Shown here: positions 1 through 6,171 of the stretch, piece by piece
How the letters are laid out: each line of letters begins with the position of its first letter
Numbering within the stretch: position 1 is the first letter of the stretch
Source: an uncultured Hungatella sp.
GTDB lineage: Bacteria; Bacillota; Clostridia; Lachnospirales; Lachnospiraceae
Reading direction: 5' to 3'
Assembly (NCBI GenBank): GCA_959018155.1
Contig: CAUEKH010000122.1
Location: 1 to 7,169 of the forward strand
DNA: 7,169 bases
The notes under the pieces: model-generated
Told to the model about the DNA's origin: nothing
The model's database searches: none
The model's input: the letters and a program-made list of their open reading frames with translations, nothing else
Translations under genes and position numbers: made by a program

Positions 1-1046
1 GCCTGATCCTTCTCGTGTCAGCCTGTTCCAGGGCGGAGAAGGAGGCGGGAACCGGCGGAGAACCGGGAAATACGGCAGAGACTTTTCCTTCGTCTGAAGA
101 GCAGGAAGAGAGTGTCAAAGAGGACAGGCCGTTTCAGATCGGAGTGAGTATTTACCGGTATGACGATAATTTCATGAAGCTATACCGGGAGGAACTGAAG
201 AAGTATTTAGAAGAGGAGTATGGCGCTACTGTTACGATGCGCAATGCCAGGGGAAGCCAGGAGGAGCAGAATAAGCAGGTGAAGGAATTCCTCGAGGCAG
301 GCTGTGACGCCGTGATTGTGAATCTGGTGGACACGAAGAGTGCGGCCCATGTGGCGGATCTGTGCCATGAGGCAGGGACCGCTCTGGTCTTTATCAACCG
401 GGAAGCACCGGAGGACGAGCAGGAACGGTGGGAGAGGCAGGAGATGGCTGTCGCGTGTGTTGGCACTGATTCCGGACAGGCAGGTACGTACCAGGGGGAA
501 ATTATTCTGGAGACGGAGAACCAGGGGGATTTTAATGGAGACGGCACTGTTTCTTACGTCATGATTATGGGAGAGCGCGGGAACAGAGATACGCTGAGCC
601 GGACAGAATATTCCGTGAAGGCCCTGGAGAATGCGGGGCTGAGGACGGAAAAGCTGTTCGGAAGCTATGGAAACTGGAAACAGGAAGAGGGCAGAAAACT
701 GGCAGAGCGGGCCTTAAAGCTCTACGGGCGTCGGATTGAAGTGATATTCTGCAACAACGACGCCATGGCAGAGGGGGCGTTTGAAGCCATAGACGCGGCC
801 GGCAGGACGGTAGGGAAAGATATCTACCTAGTCGGCGTAGACGCGCTGGAGGATGCGGTAACCATGGTAAAGGACGGCCGGATGACCGGAACCGTTTTAA
901 ATGACCACACCGCACAGTCCCACACGGCGGCCGATGTGGCGGTAAAGATGATTCAGGGGGAAGAGACCGACAAACGGTACCTGGTGGATTATATTAAGAT
1001 AACCACCATCAGTACCAACCAGAAAAATACAGAAAGCGAGGAATAG
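1..1046 (+). CDS. Galactose/glucose-binding lipoprotein, MglB-like (5' partial)
   Basis: This is a periplasmic-binding-protein-fold sugar-binding lipoprotein, close to E. coli galactose/glucose-binding protein MglB. The frame is open from base 3 and reads LILLVSAC, the end of a lipoprotein signal peptide with lipobox LVSAC. The lipidated Cys codon is at 24-26, so the true start lies upstream and GTG at 15 is not the start. After an acidic, Ser/Gly-rich linker come YRYDDNF, VNLVD, VGTDS, NNDAMA, GVDAL and GTVLND, all matching MglB in order. Counting from the GTG codon, sugar-contact equivalents are D51, F53, N103, D192, R196, W221, N248 and D276. The MglB His152 position is Asn190. A calcium loop DFNGDGTVS (172-180) and its distal Glu (E242) are kept. 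It is tethered outside the membrane and probably binds a hexose. The stop lies 3 bp before the DJ-1 gene, so it is probably cotranscribed. It could feed a distant Mgl transporter or act as a sensor accessory. The family call is firm; the exact ligand is inferred. Confidence 0.93.
   Translation, partial: LILLVSACSRAEKEAGTGGEPGNTAETFPSSEEQEESVKEDRPFQIGVSIYRYDDNFMKLYREELKKYLEEEYGATVTMRNARGSQEEQNKQVKEFLEAGCDAVIVNLVDTKSAAHVADLCHEAGTALVFINREAPEDEQERWERQEMAVACVGTDSGQAGTYQGEIILETENQGDFNGDGTVSYVMIMGERGNRDTLSRTEYSVKALENAGLRTEKLFGSYGNWKQEEGRKLAERALKLYGRRIEVIFCNNDAMAEGAFEAIDAAGRTVGKDIYLVGVDALEDAVTMVKDGRMTGTVLNDHTAQSHTAADVAVKMIQGEETDKRYLVDYIKITTISTNQKNTESEE
528..554 (+). other. EF-hand-like calcium-binding loop in the MglB-like protein
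   Basis: The codons encode DFNGDGTVS, aligning with the DLNKDGQIQ calcium loop of E. coli galactose-binding protein. Acidic or amide ligands sit at loop positions 1, 3 and 5, and Ser replaces Gln at position 9. The distal Glu ligand in IEV, just before NNDAMA, is also present. Calcium binding is inferred from this conservation. Confidence 0.7.
1036..1042 (+). promoter_or_regulatory. Ribosome binding site of the DJ-1 gene
   Basis: GCGAGGA lies 7 bases before the ATG at 1050 and overlaps the last codons of the upstream lipoprotein gene. This fixes the start and suggests translational coupling. A second AGAGG directly abuts the ATG and is too close to serve. Confidence 0.6.
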
Positions 1047-1049
1047 AGG

Positions 1050-1616
1050 ATGAGTAAATTAGTATATGGTTTTATAGCGAACGGTTCCGAGGAGACAGAA
1101 CTTCTGGCAGTTGTAGATGTGCTGATGAGAGGCGGCGTGGACGTGAAGCTGGTGTCCGTGACCGGAGATAAGCATGTGGTAAGCGCCCACAATATCAAAA
1201 TCGAAGCAGACTATGAATTTTCCGAGATAGACTGTGCGGACGCGGATGTACTCTTTCTGCCGGGCGGGATGCCAGGAACACGCAATCTTGCAGCCCATAA
1301 GGGACTCTGTGAGGCCCTCTTAAAAGCGGATCGCGAAGGAAAGAGAATCGCGGCGATCTGCGCGGCGCCCAGCGTCTTCGGCGGCCTCGGCATTTTAATG
1401 GGAAAGAAAGCCACCTGCTATCCGGGCTTCGAGAAGGAACTGGAAGGGGCGGAGTATACGCACCAGGGCGTTGTGACGGATGGCCATGTGACGACAGGCA
1501 GAGGACTGGGATATGCGCTTGATTTGGGAATTGAACTGTTGAGCCTGTTGACGGATAAGGAACATGCGCGCGAAGTGAAGGCGTCAATCCAGTACGATCA
1601 GATTCCAATGGATTAA
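1050..1616 (+). CDS. DJ-1/PfpI family protein (YajL/ThiJ type)
   Basis: This 188-residue cytoplasmic protein has the full length and motif order of the DJ-1 family. GSEETE (12-17) supplies the conserved glutamate (E17, equivalent to DJ-1 Glu18). LPGGMPG (70-76) is the conserved glycine loop. AAICAAP (101-107) is the nucleophile elbow with catalytic Cys104, and TTGRG (148-152) is the C-terminal active-site loop. The position of DJ-1 His126 is replaced within TCYP (122-125), resembling TCFP in E. coli YajL. Family members are reported as glyoxalase III, protein deglycase or oxidative-stress chaperones; which applies here cannot be read from sequence. There is no signal peptide. It sits 3 bp after the sugar-binding lipoprotein gene and 12 bp before a second binding-protein gene, so it is probably in the same operon. 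A link to reactive sugar-derived carbonyls is only a guess. The family call is very firm; the role is uncertain. Confidence 0.93.
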   Translation: MSKLVYGFIANGSEETELLAVVDVLMRGGVDVKLVSVTGDKHVVSAHNIKIEADYEFSEIDCADADVLFLPGGMPGTRNLAAHKGLCEALLKADREGKRIAAICAAPSVFGGLGILMGKKATCYPGFEKELEGAEYTHQGVVTDGHVTTGRGLGYALDLGIELLSLLTDKEHAREVKASIQYDQIPMD

Positions 1617-1622
1617 AAGGGG
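1617..1622 (+). promoter_or_regulatory. Ribosome binding site of the family 1 solute-binding protein gene
   Basis: AAGGGG stands 6 bases before the ATG at 1629, in the 12-bp gap after the DJ-1 stop codon. It supports the chosen start, which is followed directly by a good lipoprotein signal peptide. Confidence 0.55.
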
Positions 1623-1628
1623 TAAACG

Positions 1629-3080
1629 ATGAAAAAAGGGTGGGTATTGGCGGTTCTCAGTGTGGCTTTTGCGGCCGCACTGATGACCGGCTGTGAAAAG
1701 AAGAATTCTCATGGACTGTCAGCGAAGGAACCGGTGAGCGTGACGGTGTGGCATTATTACAATGGGATCCAGAAAGAAGAATTTGACCGTCTGATCCAGC
1801 AGTTTAATGAGACAGAGGGGCGGGAAAAAGGAATCATCGTTGAGGCCTCCAACAAAGGAAATATTGATGAACTGAGCCAGAAGGTGACGGACGGTTTAAA
1901 TAAGGTCATCGGTTCAGAACCGCTGCCTGACATGTTTGCGGCTTATGCGGATAAGGTCTATGAGATCGACAAAATGGGGATGGCAGTGGATATCAGTCGT
2001 TACCTGACAGAGGAAGAGATGTCAGAATATGTGGACGCGTACTTAGATGAAGGCCGCTTTGACGGAAGCGAAGGATTAAAGGTATTCCCGATTGCCAAGT
2101 CCACAGAGGTATTCGCCTTAAATAAGACCGACTGGGATAAGTTTGCCGCGGCCACCGGTGAAACGGACGCTGCTTTTGCCACATGGGAAGGCATCACCCG
2201 GGTAGCTGAGGAATATTATAAATGGACGGATAGCCAGACAGAAGAGCCAAATGACGGAAAAGCCTTTTTTGGCCGCGACGCGTTCGCCAACTATATGATA
2301 ATCGGCAGTATGCAGTTGGGACATGAGATTTTTAAGACTGTGGACGGCAAAACCGTGATGGATTTCGATAAAGAAACCATGAGGAAGCTGTGGGATAACT
2401 ATTACGTCCCGTATGTGAAAGGGTATTTTGCATCCTACGGAAAATTCAGAAGTGACGATGTCAAAACCGGCCAGCTGGCGGCCTTTGTGGGATCCACCAG
2501 TGGAATTTCGTACTTTCCGGCCAGCGTGACGATGCAGGACGGGACGAATTACGGGATTGAATGTCAGATTTACCCACTTCCCAACTTCAATAAGACAGCG
2601 CCCTGCGCGGTTCAGCAGGGCGCCGGAATGATGATTCTGAAATCCGAGGAGAAACGGGAGTATGCGGCTTCCGTCTTTCTGAAATGGTTTACCGGAATTG
2701 ACAACAATGTCAGGTTTTCCGTTGCCTCCGGCTATCTGCCTGTGAAGAAGGAGGCCGGTGTAAGAGAGCGGTTTGAGGCCGTTTTAAAAGAATCGGGAGA
2801 TCAGGATGAGGCGGCGATGGAGAATCTTTTAATCGGACTTGACACCGCCAACAAATACCGTCTCTATACGACGAAGCCTTTTGAGGGCGGAGATCATGCG
2901 AGATCCGTACTCAACTATTCGATGGCAGATAAGTCAAAGGAAGACAGGAAAACGGTTATGAGCAGACTGGAACAGGGCATGTCCGAAGAAGAGGCTGTGG
3001 AGATATTTTTGACAGATGAGAATTTTGATACGTGGTACGAGGACACGAAGGCACAGCTGGAAGCAATAATCGGAGTGTAA
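1629..3080 (+). CDS. Extracellular solute-binding lipoprotein, family 1
   Basis: This 483-residue protein starts with a positively charged MKKGW and a hydrophobic segment (5-19), ending in the lipobox LMTGC. Cys22 is the expected lipidation site, placing it on the outer face of the membrane. The mature N-terminus has the typical family 1 pattern: VTVWHYYNG (38-46), then EEFDRLIQQFNETEG (50-64) and a PDMF segment (100-103). Further on are AFVGSTSGISYFP (285-297), QQGAGMMIL (329-337), a helix with AASVFLKWFTG (346-356) and VASGYLPVKKEA (365-376), all typical of carbohydrate-type ABC binding proteins. The roughly 110-residue C-terminal tail is helical and charged, slightly longer than usual. The substrate cannot be named from sequence. 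No permease or ATPase gene follows; instead a membrane GGDEF-EAL sensor starts 3 bp later. It may therefore present a ligand to that sensor, or serve a transporter encoded elsewhere. The family assignment is firm; the role is inferred. Confidence 0.9.
   Translation: MKKGWVLAVLSVAFAAALMTGCEKKNSHGLSAKEPVSVTVWHYYNGIQKEEFDRLIQQFNETEGREKGIIVEASNKGNIDELSQKVTDGLNKVIGSEPLPDMFAAYADKVYEIDKMGMAVDISRYLTEEEMSEYVDAYLDEGRFDGSEGLKVFPIAKSTEVFALNKTDWDKFAAATGETDAAFATWEGITRVAEEYYKWTDSQTEEPNDGKAFFGRDAFANYMIIGSMQLGHEIFKTVDGKTVMDFDKETMRKLWDNYYVPYVKGYFASYGKFRSDDVKTGQLAAFVGSTSGISYFPASVTMQDGTNYGIECQIYPLPNFNKTAPCAVQQGAGMMILKSEEKREYAASVFLKWFTGIDNNVRFSVASGYLPVKKEAGVRERFEAVLKESGDQDEAAMENLLIGLDTANKYRLYTTKPFEGGDHARSVLNYSMADKSKEDRKTVMSRLEQGMSEEEAVEIFLTDENFDTWYEDTKAQLEAIIGV
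2598..2623 (+). repeat. Perfect 9-bp inverted repeat inside the solute-binding protein gene
   Basis: GCGCCCTGC (2598-2606) and GCAGGGCGC (2615-2623) are exact reverse complements separated by 8 bases, giving a GC-rich hairpin in the mRNA. It lies within codons for TAPCAVQQGAG. No T-tract follows, so it is not an intrinsic terminator. It may be a chance result of codon choice. Confidence 0.6.
3071..3075 (+). promoter_or_regulatory. Ribosome binding site of the GGDEF-EAL gene
   Basis: CGGAG lies 8 bases before the ATG at 3084, inside the final codons of the upstream binding-protein gene. It is weaker than the AAGGAGG before tig. With the 3-bp gap between genes, this points to coupled, modest translation of the sensor. 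Confidence 0.5.
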
Positions 3081-3083
3081 CTT

Positions 3084-6071
3084 ATGAAGAAAAACAGAAG
3101 TGAATCCATCAGGAACCATTTGCTGTGGCCGCTGCTTCTGCTGCTGATTATACAGGCAGTTATTATGGCGGCAATGGTGCTGTTTGGCGGTGTTTCGAAA
3201 AAACTGAAAAATAATGAAATCCATATTTTAAGTGAAAATTCGGAGAATACCAGGCTTTATATGGAGAAGGAAACGATTCATCAATGGTTTAATATTGTGA
3301 ACGATTCCGGAACCATGGCAGCCCAAATACAGGAAATTCTGGACAGAGAAGGAAAGTCAACGGCCGATATTGCTGACGACTATGAACTGAATCAGGCGAT
3401 TTCCGGCGGGATTGTGGAGAAATCCGTGGAACTGCTGCGGCGCAGCCTGGGAACGGGGATCTTTGTAGTCCTGGACGGACCGGCGGCGTTAAACAGTCCC
3501 AGTGAGATGAAGGCCGGTTTTTATATCCGCGATTCCAACCCGGGCGGTTATACCCAGGATTATTCGTCGCTGCTCATGGAGCGGGGGCTCCCTTCGATTG
3601 CCAATGATTATGGAATTCCTCTGGATTCTTTCTGGGAACTCGGTTTTACGCTGGGGGAAAGCAGCAGCTCGACGTCATTTTTTACGAACCCGTACGAGTA
3701 CGCAAAAGAAAATGGCGCGGCCCCGAAGCAGCAGCTCAGTTACGCCTATTTAAGCAGGCCCTTCCGCTTAAGCCCGAAGGATATGCCCATCATTACCTAT
3801 TCTGTGCCGATTATCATGCAGGATGGTGAGATTATCGGGGTATTCGGTCTTGAGATGTCGGTTGCCAGGCTGGAACAATTACTCGGTTCCGACCGGCCGG
3901 AGAGCAGCTTCGATATTTCCTATGTGCTGGGAATCCGCAGTGCGGGGGAGTGTGAGATCACGCCGGTGGCGTCTTATGGCTACCTTTACAATCAGTACTT
4001 TAAAGACAGTGATACCTTGGAATGTACAGAGAAGGATGGAATCAACCACATTGTTTCGCCGGATGGGACGAAATGGTACGGCAGTGTGAAGAAACTGGCT
4101 GTCTACAGCCACAATACGCCCTTTGAGCAGGAGGAGTGGGTCTTAATCGGTCTTGCGAGGAGAAAGGATCTGCTCTCTTTCTACAACTCTATCCGGCGAA
4201 TGATTTTAAGTTCCATGCTGGTTCCGGTCATCTTCAGCCTTCTTGGCGTATTTATTATTGGTAAAATTGTGACGGATCCGATCCGCCGTCTCGTGACGGA
4301 ACTGCGCGCCAAATCGGGCGTCCACGGGCTGTCCTTAAAAAGAGTAAATATCAGTGAAATTGATGAACTGACAGAGACGATAGAGCAGCTCAGCTGCGAT
4401 GTGGAGCGATCGGCCGCCAAGATTTCAAGTATTCTGGACAATGCCGATGTTCTGATCGGCGAAGTTGAATACCAGAAGCAGGGCGGTATGGTATTCTTGA
4501 GCCGTACCGTATTTGAAATGATGGGCTGGGAGGCGGTGGAAGAGCCGTACTGCTATATTCCGTTTGAAGAATTCGAGACGATGTTCCGACAGAGCATCGG
4601 GGAGTTAAAACAGGAAGGCAACAACTACGTATTCTGCGTAAAATCCGCGGTGGAGACGCGCTACATCCGCCTGATTCTCGATATAAGAGAAGAGGGGGAT
4701 GCCCTCGGCGTGTTAAGCGATGTGACGGCGGATGTGATGGAGAAGGAGAAGCTGGAGAGGGAACGCAATTACGATCTGCTGACGGGCCTGTTTAACAGGA
4801 GGGCGTTCCGGGAGCGCGCCTTTGATTTCCTGCGAAACAATGGGGATGTGACGGCAGCTATTGCCATGTGGGATCTCGATAATTTAAAGTATATCAACGA
4901 TACGTACGGCCACGATGAAGGCGACCGATATATCGTTTTGTTTGCCAGCTGTTTAAAGGAACTGGAAAAGGATGGCGCTGTCGTTTCCCGCTATTCCGGT
5001 GATGAGTTTGTAACCCTCGTCTACGGGAGCGGCGGAAAAGATGAACTCAGGAAACGAATTCACGCTTTTATGGATTTAATCAAAGAACGTACGCTGGTGA
5101 TGGAAGCTGGGTATAAGATCCCCGTCCGTGTATCGGGCGGCCTGGCCTGGTATCCTGACGACGCCTCGGATTTCGATACCCTGATCAGTTACGCGGATTT
5201 TGCCATGTATATGGTCAAACACAGCGTCAAGGGAATTGTCATGGAATTTGATTTCAATGATTATTCCAATAATTCCTATATGCTGGCGGGACGGGAGGAA
5301 CTGAACCGGATGCTGGAGACGAGGGAAGTGAAATTCGCCTACCAGCCGATTGTGAGACTCGACGGAAGTATTTACGGGTATGAACTCTTAATGAGGCCGG
5401 AACTCGTCAATTTAAAGGGGATCAATGAAGTTCTGAATCTGGCCCGCGCCCAGGCAAAATTAAAACAGATGGAGGCCCTTACCTGGTTTGCCGGACTGAA
5501 ATCGCTGGAAATCCAGAAGAAAGAGGGAGTATTTGGCCCGGAGACGCATTTCTTTATCAATTCTATTGCGAGCGCCCGCATGGAGAATTCCGATGAGGAA
5601 GAGCTGTGCCGCCTGTATGGAAAGTATCTGCCGCAGGTAGTAATGGAAGTGACTGAGGGGGAACCCGTCAATCAGGAGTACATGAACCACAAGCTGGAAT
5701 TTATCAGAGAGAATGGCGGCATGATCGCTATCGACGATTACGGGTCAGGATATAACAATGATACAACTCTGATTGACATGTCCGCGGATATTGTTAAAAT
5801 TGATATGGGTCTTGTCCGCCACATTGAGAAAGACGCGAAACGCCAGACGATTGTAAATAATCTGATAGGCTTCGCGAAGGAGAATGGAATTCTCGTTCTG
5901 GCTGAAGGCGTGGAGACCGCGGAGGAGTTGGAATACTTGATTGGATGCGGCGCGGAACTGTTCCAGGGCTACTATATTGGACGCCCGCAGATGGAAATTC
6001 GCCCCATCGATCCGTATATTGTAAGGAAAATGCAGAGATTCACCGAAAAAACAGGCCTGTCAGATAAATAA
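3084..6071 (+). CDS. Membrane sensor with Cache-like, PAS-like, GGDEF and EAL domains
   Basis: This 995-residue protein is predicted to make and/or degrade cyclic-di-GMP in response to an external signal. Membrane segments at about 13-35 and 373-394 flank a roughly 335-residue extracellular region. That region looks like a double Cache domain, with ITYSVPI and GEIIGVFGLEMS (237-259) typical of its strands. A HAMP-like stretch with DPIRRLV (398-404) and a PAS-like region (about 445-550) follow. The GGDEF domain (about 562-720) keeps D597, N605, D614 and E641. Its signature is SGDEF (638-642), and the usual RxxD inhibitory site is absent (KDGA at 629-632). The EAL domain (about 735-975) reads YGYELLMR, so EAL is ELL. 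It keeps E767, N826, E855, D884, D885, K905, E941 and Q961. Phosphodiesterase activity looks likely; cyclase activity is possible but uncertain, and the GGDEF domain may be a GTP-sensing regulator. It follows the binding-protein gene by 3 bp. The domain architecture is firm apart from the Cache and PAS labels, which rest on layout and partial motifs. Confidence 0.93.
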   Translation: MKKNRSESIRNHLLWPLLLLLIIQAVIMAAMVLFGGVSKKLKNNEIHILSENSENTRLYMEKETIHQWFNIVNDSGTMAAQIQEILDREGKSTADIADDYELNQAISGGIVEKSVELLRRSLGTGIFVVLDGPAALNSPSEMKAGFYIRDSNPGGYTQDYSSLLMERGLPSIANDYGIPLDSFWELGFTLGESSSSTSFFTNPYEYAKENGAAPKQQLSYAYLSRPFRLSPKDMPIITYSVPIIMQDGEIIGVFGLEMSVARLEQLLGSDRPESSFDISYVLGIRSAGECEITPVASYGYLYNQYFKDSDTLECTEKDGINHIVSPDGTKWYGSVKKLAVYSHNTPFEQEEWVLIGLARRKDLLSFYNSIRRMILSSMLVPVIFSLLGVFIIGKIVTDPIRRLVTELRAKSGVHGLSLKRVNISEIDELTETIEQLSCDVERSAAKISSILDNADVLIGEVEYQKQGGMVFLSRTVFEMMGWEAVEEPYCYIPFEEFETMFRQSIGELKQEGNNYVFCVKSAVETRYIRLILDIREEGDALGVLSDVTADVMEKEKLERERNYDLLTGLFNRRAFRERAFDFLRNNGDVTAAIAMWDLDNLKYINDTYGHDEGDRYIVLFASCLKELEKDGAVVSRYSGDEFVTLVYGSGGKDELRKRIHAFMDLIKERTLVMEAGYKIPVRVSGGLAWYPDDASDFDTLISYADFAMYMVKHSVKGIVMEFDFNDYSNNSYMLAGREELNRMLETREVKFAYQPIVRLDGSIYGYELLMRPELVNLKGINEVLNLARAQAKLKQMEALTWFAGLKSLEIQKKEGVFGPETHFFINSIASARMENSDEEELCRLYGKYLPQVVMEVTEGEPVNQEYMNHKLEFIRENGGMIAIDDYGSGYNNDTTLIDMSADIVKIDMGLVRHIEKDAKRQTIVNNLIGFAKENGILVLAEGVETAEELEYLIGCGAELFQGYYIGRPQMEIRPIDPYIVRKMQRFTEKTGLSDK
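4995..5009 (+). other. Variant GGDEF signature (SGDEF)
   Basis: Codons 638-642 of the sensor encode SGDEF in the context RYSGDEF. The first glycine of the active-site hairpin is serine while the metal-binding acidic residue is kept. Some first-position variants in this family are known to be active, so this change alone does not prove loss of cyclase activity. Confidence 0.85.
5382..5390 (+). other. Variant EAL signature (ELL)
   Basis: Codons 767-769 encode ELL in YGYELLMR, where the family usually has G-x-EAL-x-R. The metal-binding glutamate and the following arginine are kept, and the other catalytic residues of the domain are present. The alanine-to-leucine change is therefore probably tolerated. 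Confidence 0.85.
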
Positions 6072-6074
6072 TAC

Positions 6075-6103
6075 TGGAATTTACGGGACGAGTATGCTAT
6101 AAT
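6075..6103 (+). promoter_or_regulatory. Extended -10 promoter of tig
   Basis: A consensus TATAAT at 6098-6103 is preceded by TG one base upstream (TGCTATAAT), the extended -10 form. At 17 bp spacing the -35 position reads TGGAAT (6075-6080), a weak match that an extended -10 can compensate for. Transcription would start near 6110, giving a leader of about 60 bases. It lies just past the sensor stop codon, so tig can be expressed independently of the upstream operon. Confidence 0.75.
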
Positions 6104-6154
6104 GCTAAATTGAAGTGTAACGCCCTGTCGGTACGGCGGTTCACATATATATTC

Positions 6155-6161
6155 AAGGAGG
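6155..6161 (+). promoter_or_regulatory. tig: Strong ribosome binding site of tig
   Basis: AAGGAGG, a full Shine-Dalgarno match, lies 10 bases before the ATG at 6172. It is the strongest such site in the window, as expected for an abundant chaperone, and it supports the chosen start. Confidence 0.8.
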
Positions 6162-6171
6162 AACCCATAGA

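Noticed and set aside
15..17. GTG as the true start codon of the MglB-like gene
   Set aside because: The frame is open upstream and reads as a hydrophobic signal peptide ending in a lipobox with Cys at 24-26. A start at 15 would leave no signal peptide.
152..547. A 131-codon minus-strand open frame, and other minus-strand frames opposite the first two genes
   Set aside because: Ser/Arg-rich, low-complexity translations antisense to conserved proteins, with no family resemblance.
3437..3449. Short inverted repeat around GCTGCGGCGCAGC in the sensor gene
   Set aside because: The stem is about 5 bp with a tiny loop, expected by chance in GC-rich coding sequence.
3823..4089. Overlapping 88-codon + strand open frame within the sensor gene
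   Set aside because: It lies in another frame of a conserved gene and its translation shows no domain.
6051..6060. Palindrome ACAGGCCTGT next to an A-run as a minus-strand terminator
   Set aside because: The palindrome has no loop, so only a very short stem could form, and no minus-strand gene ends there.
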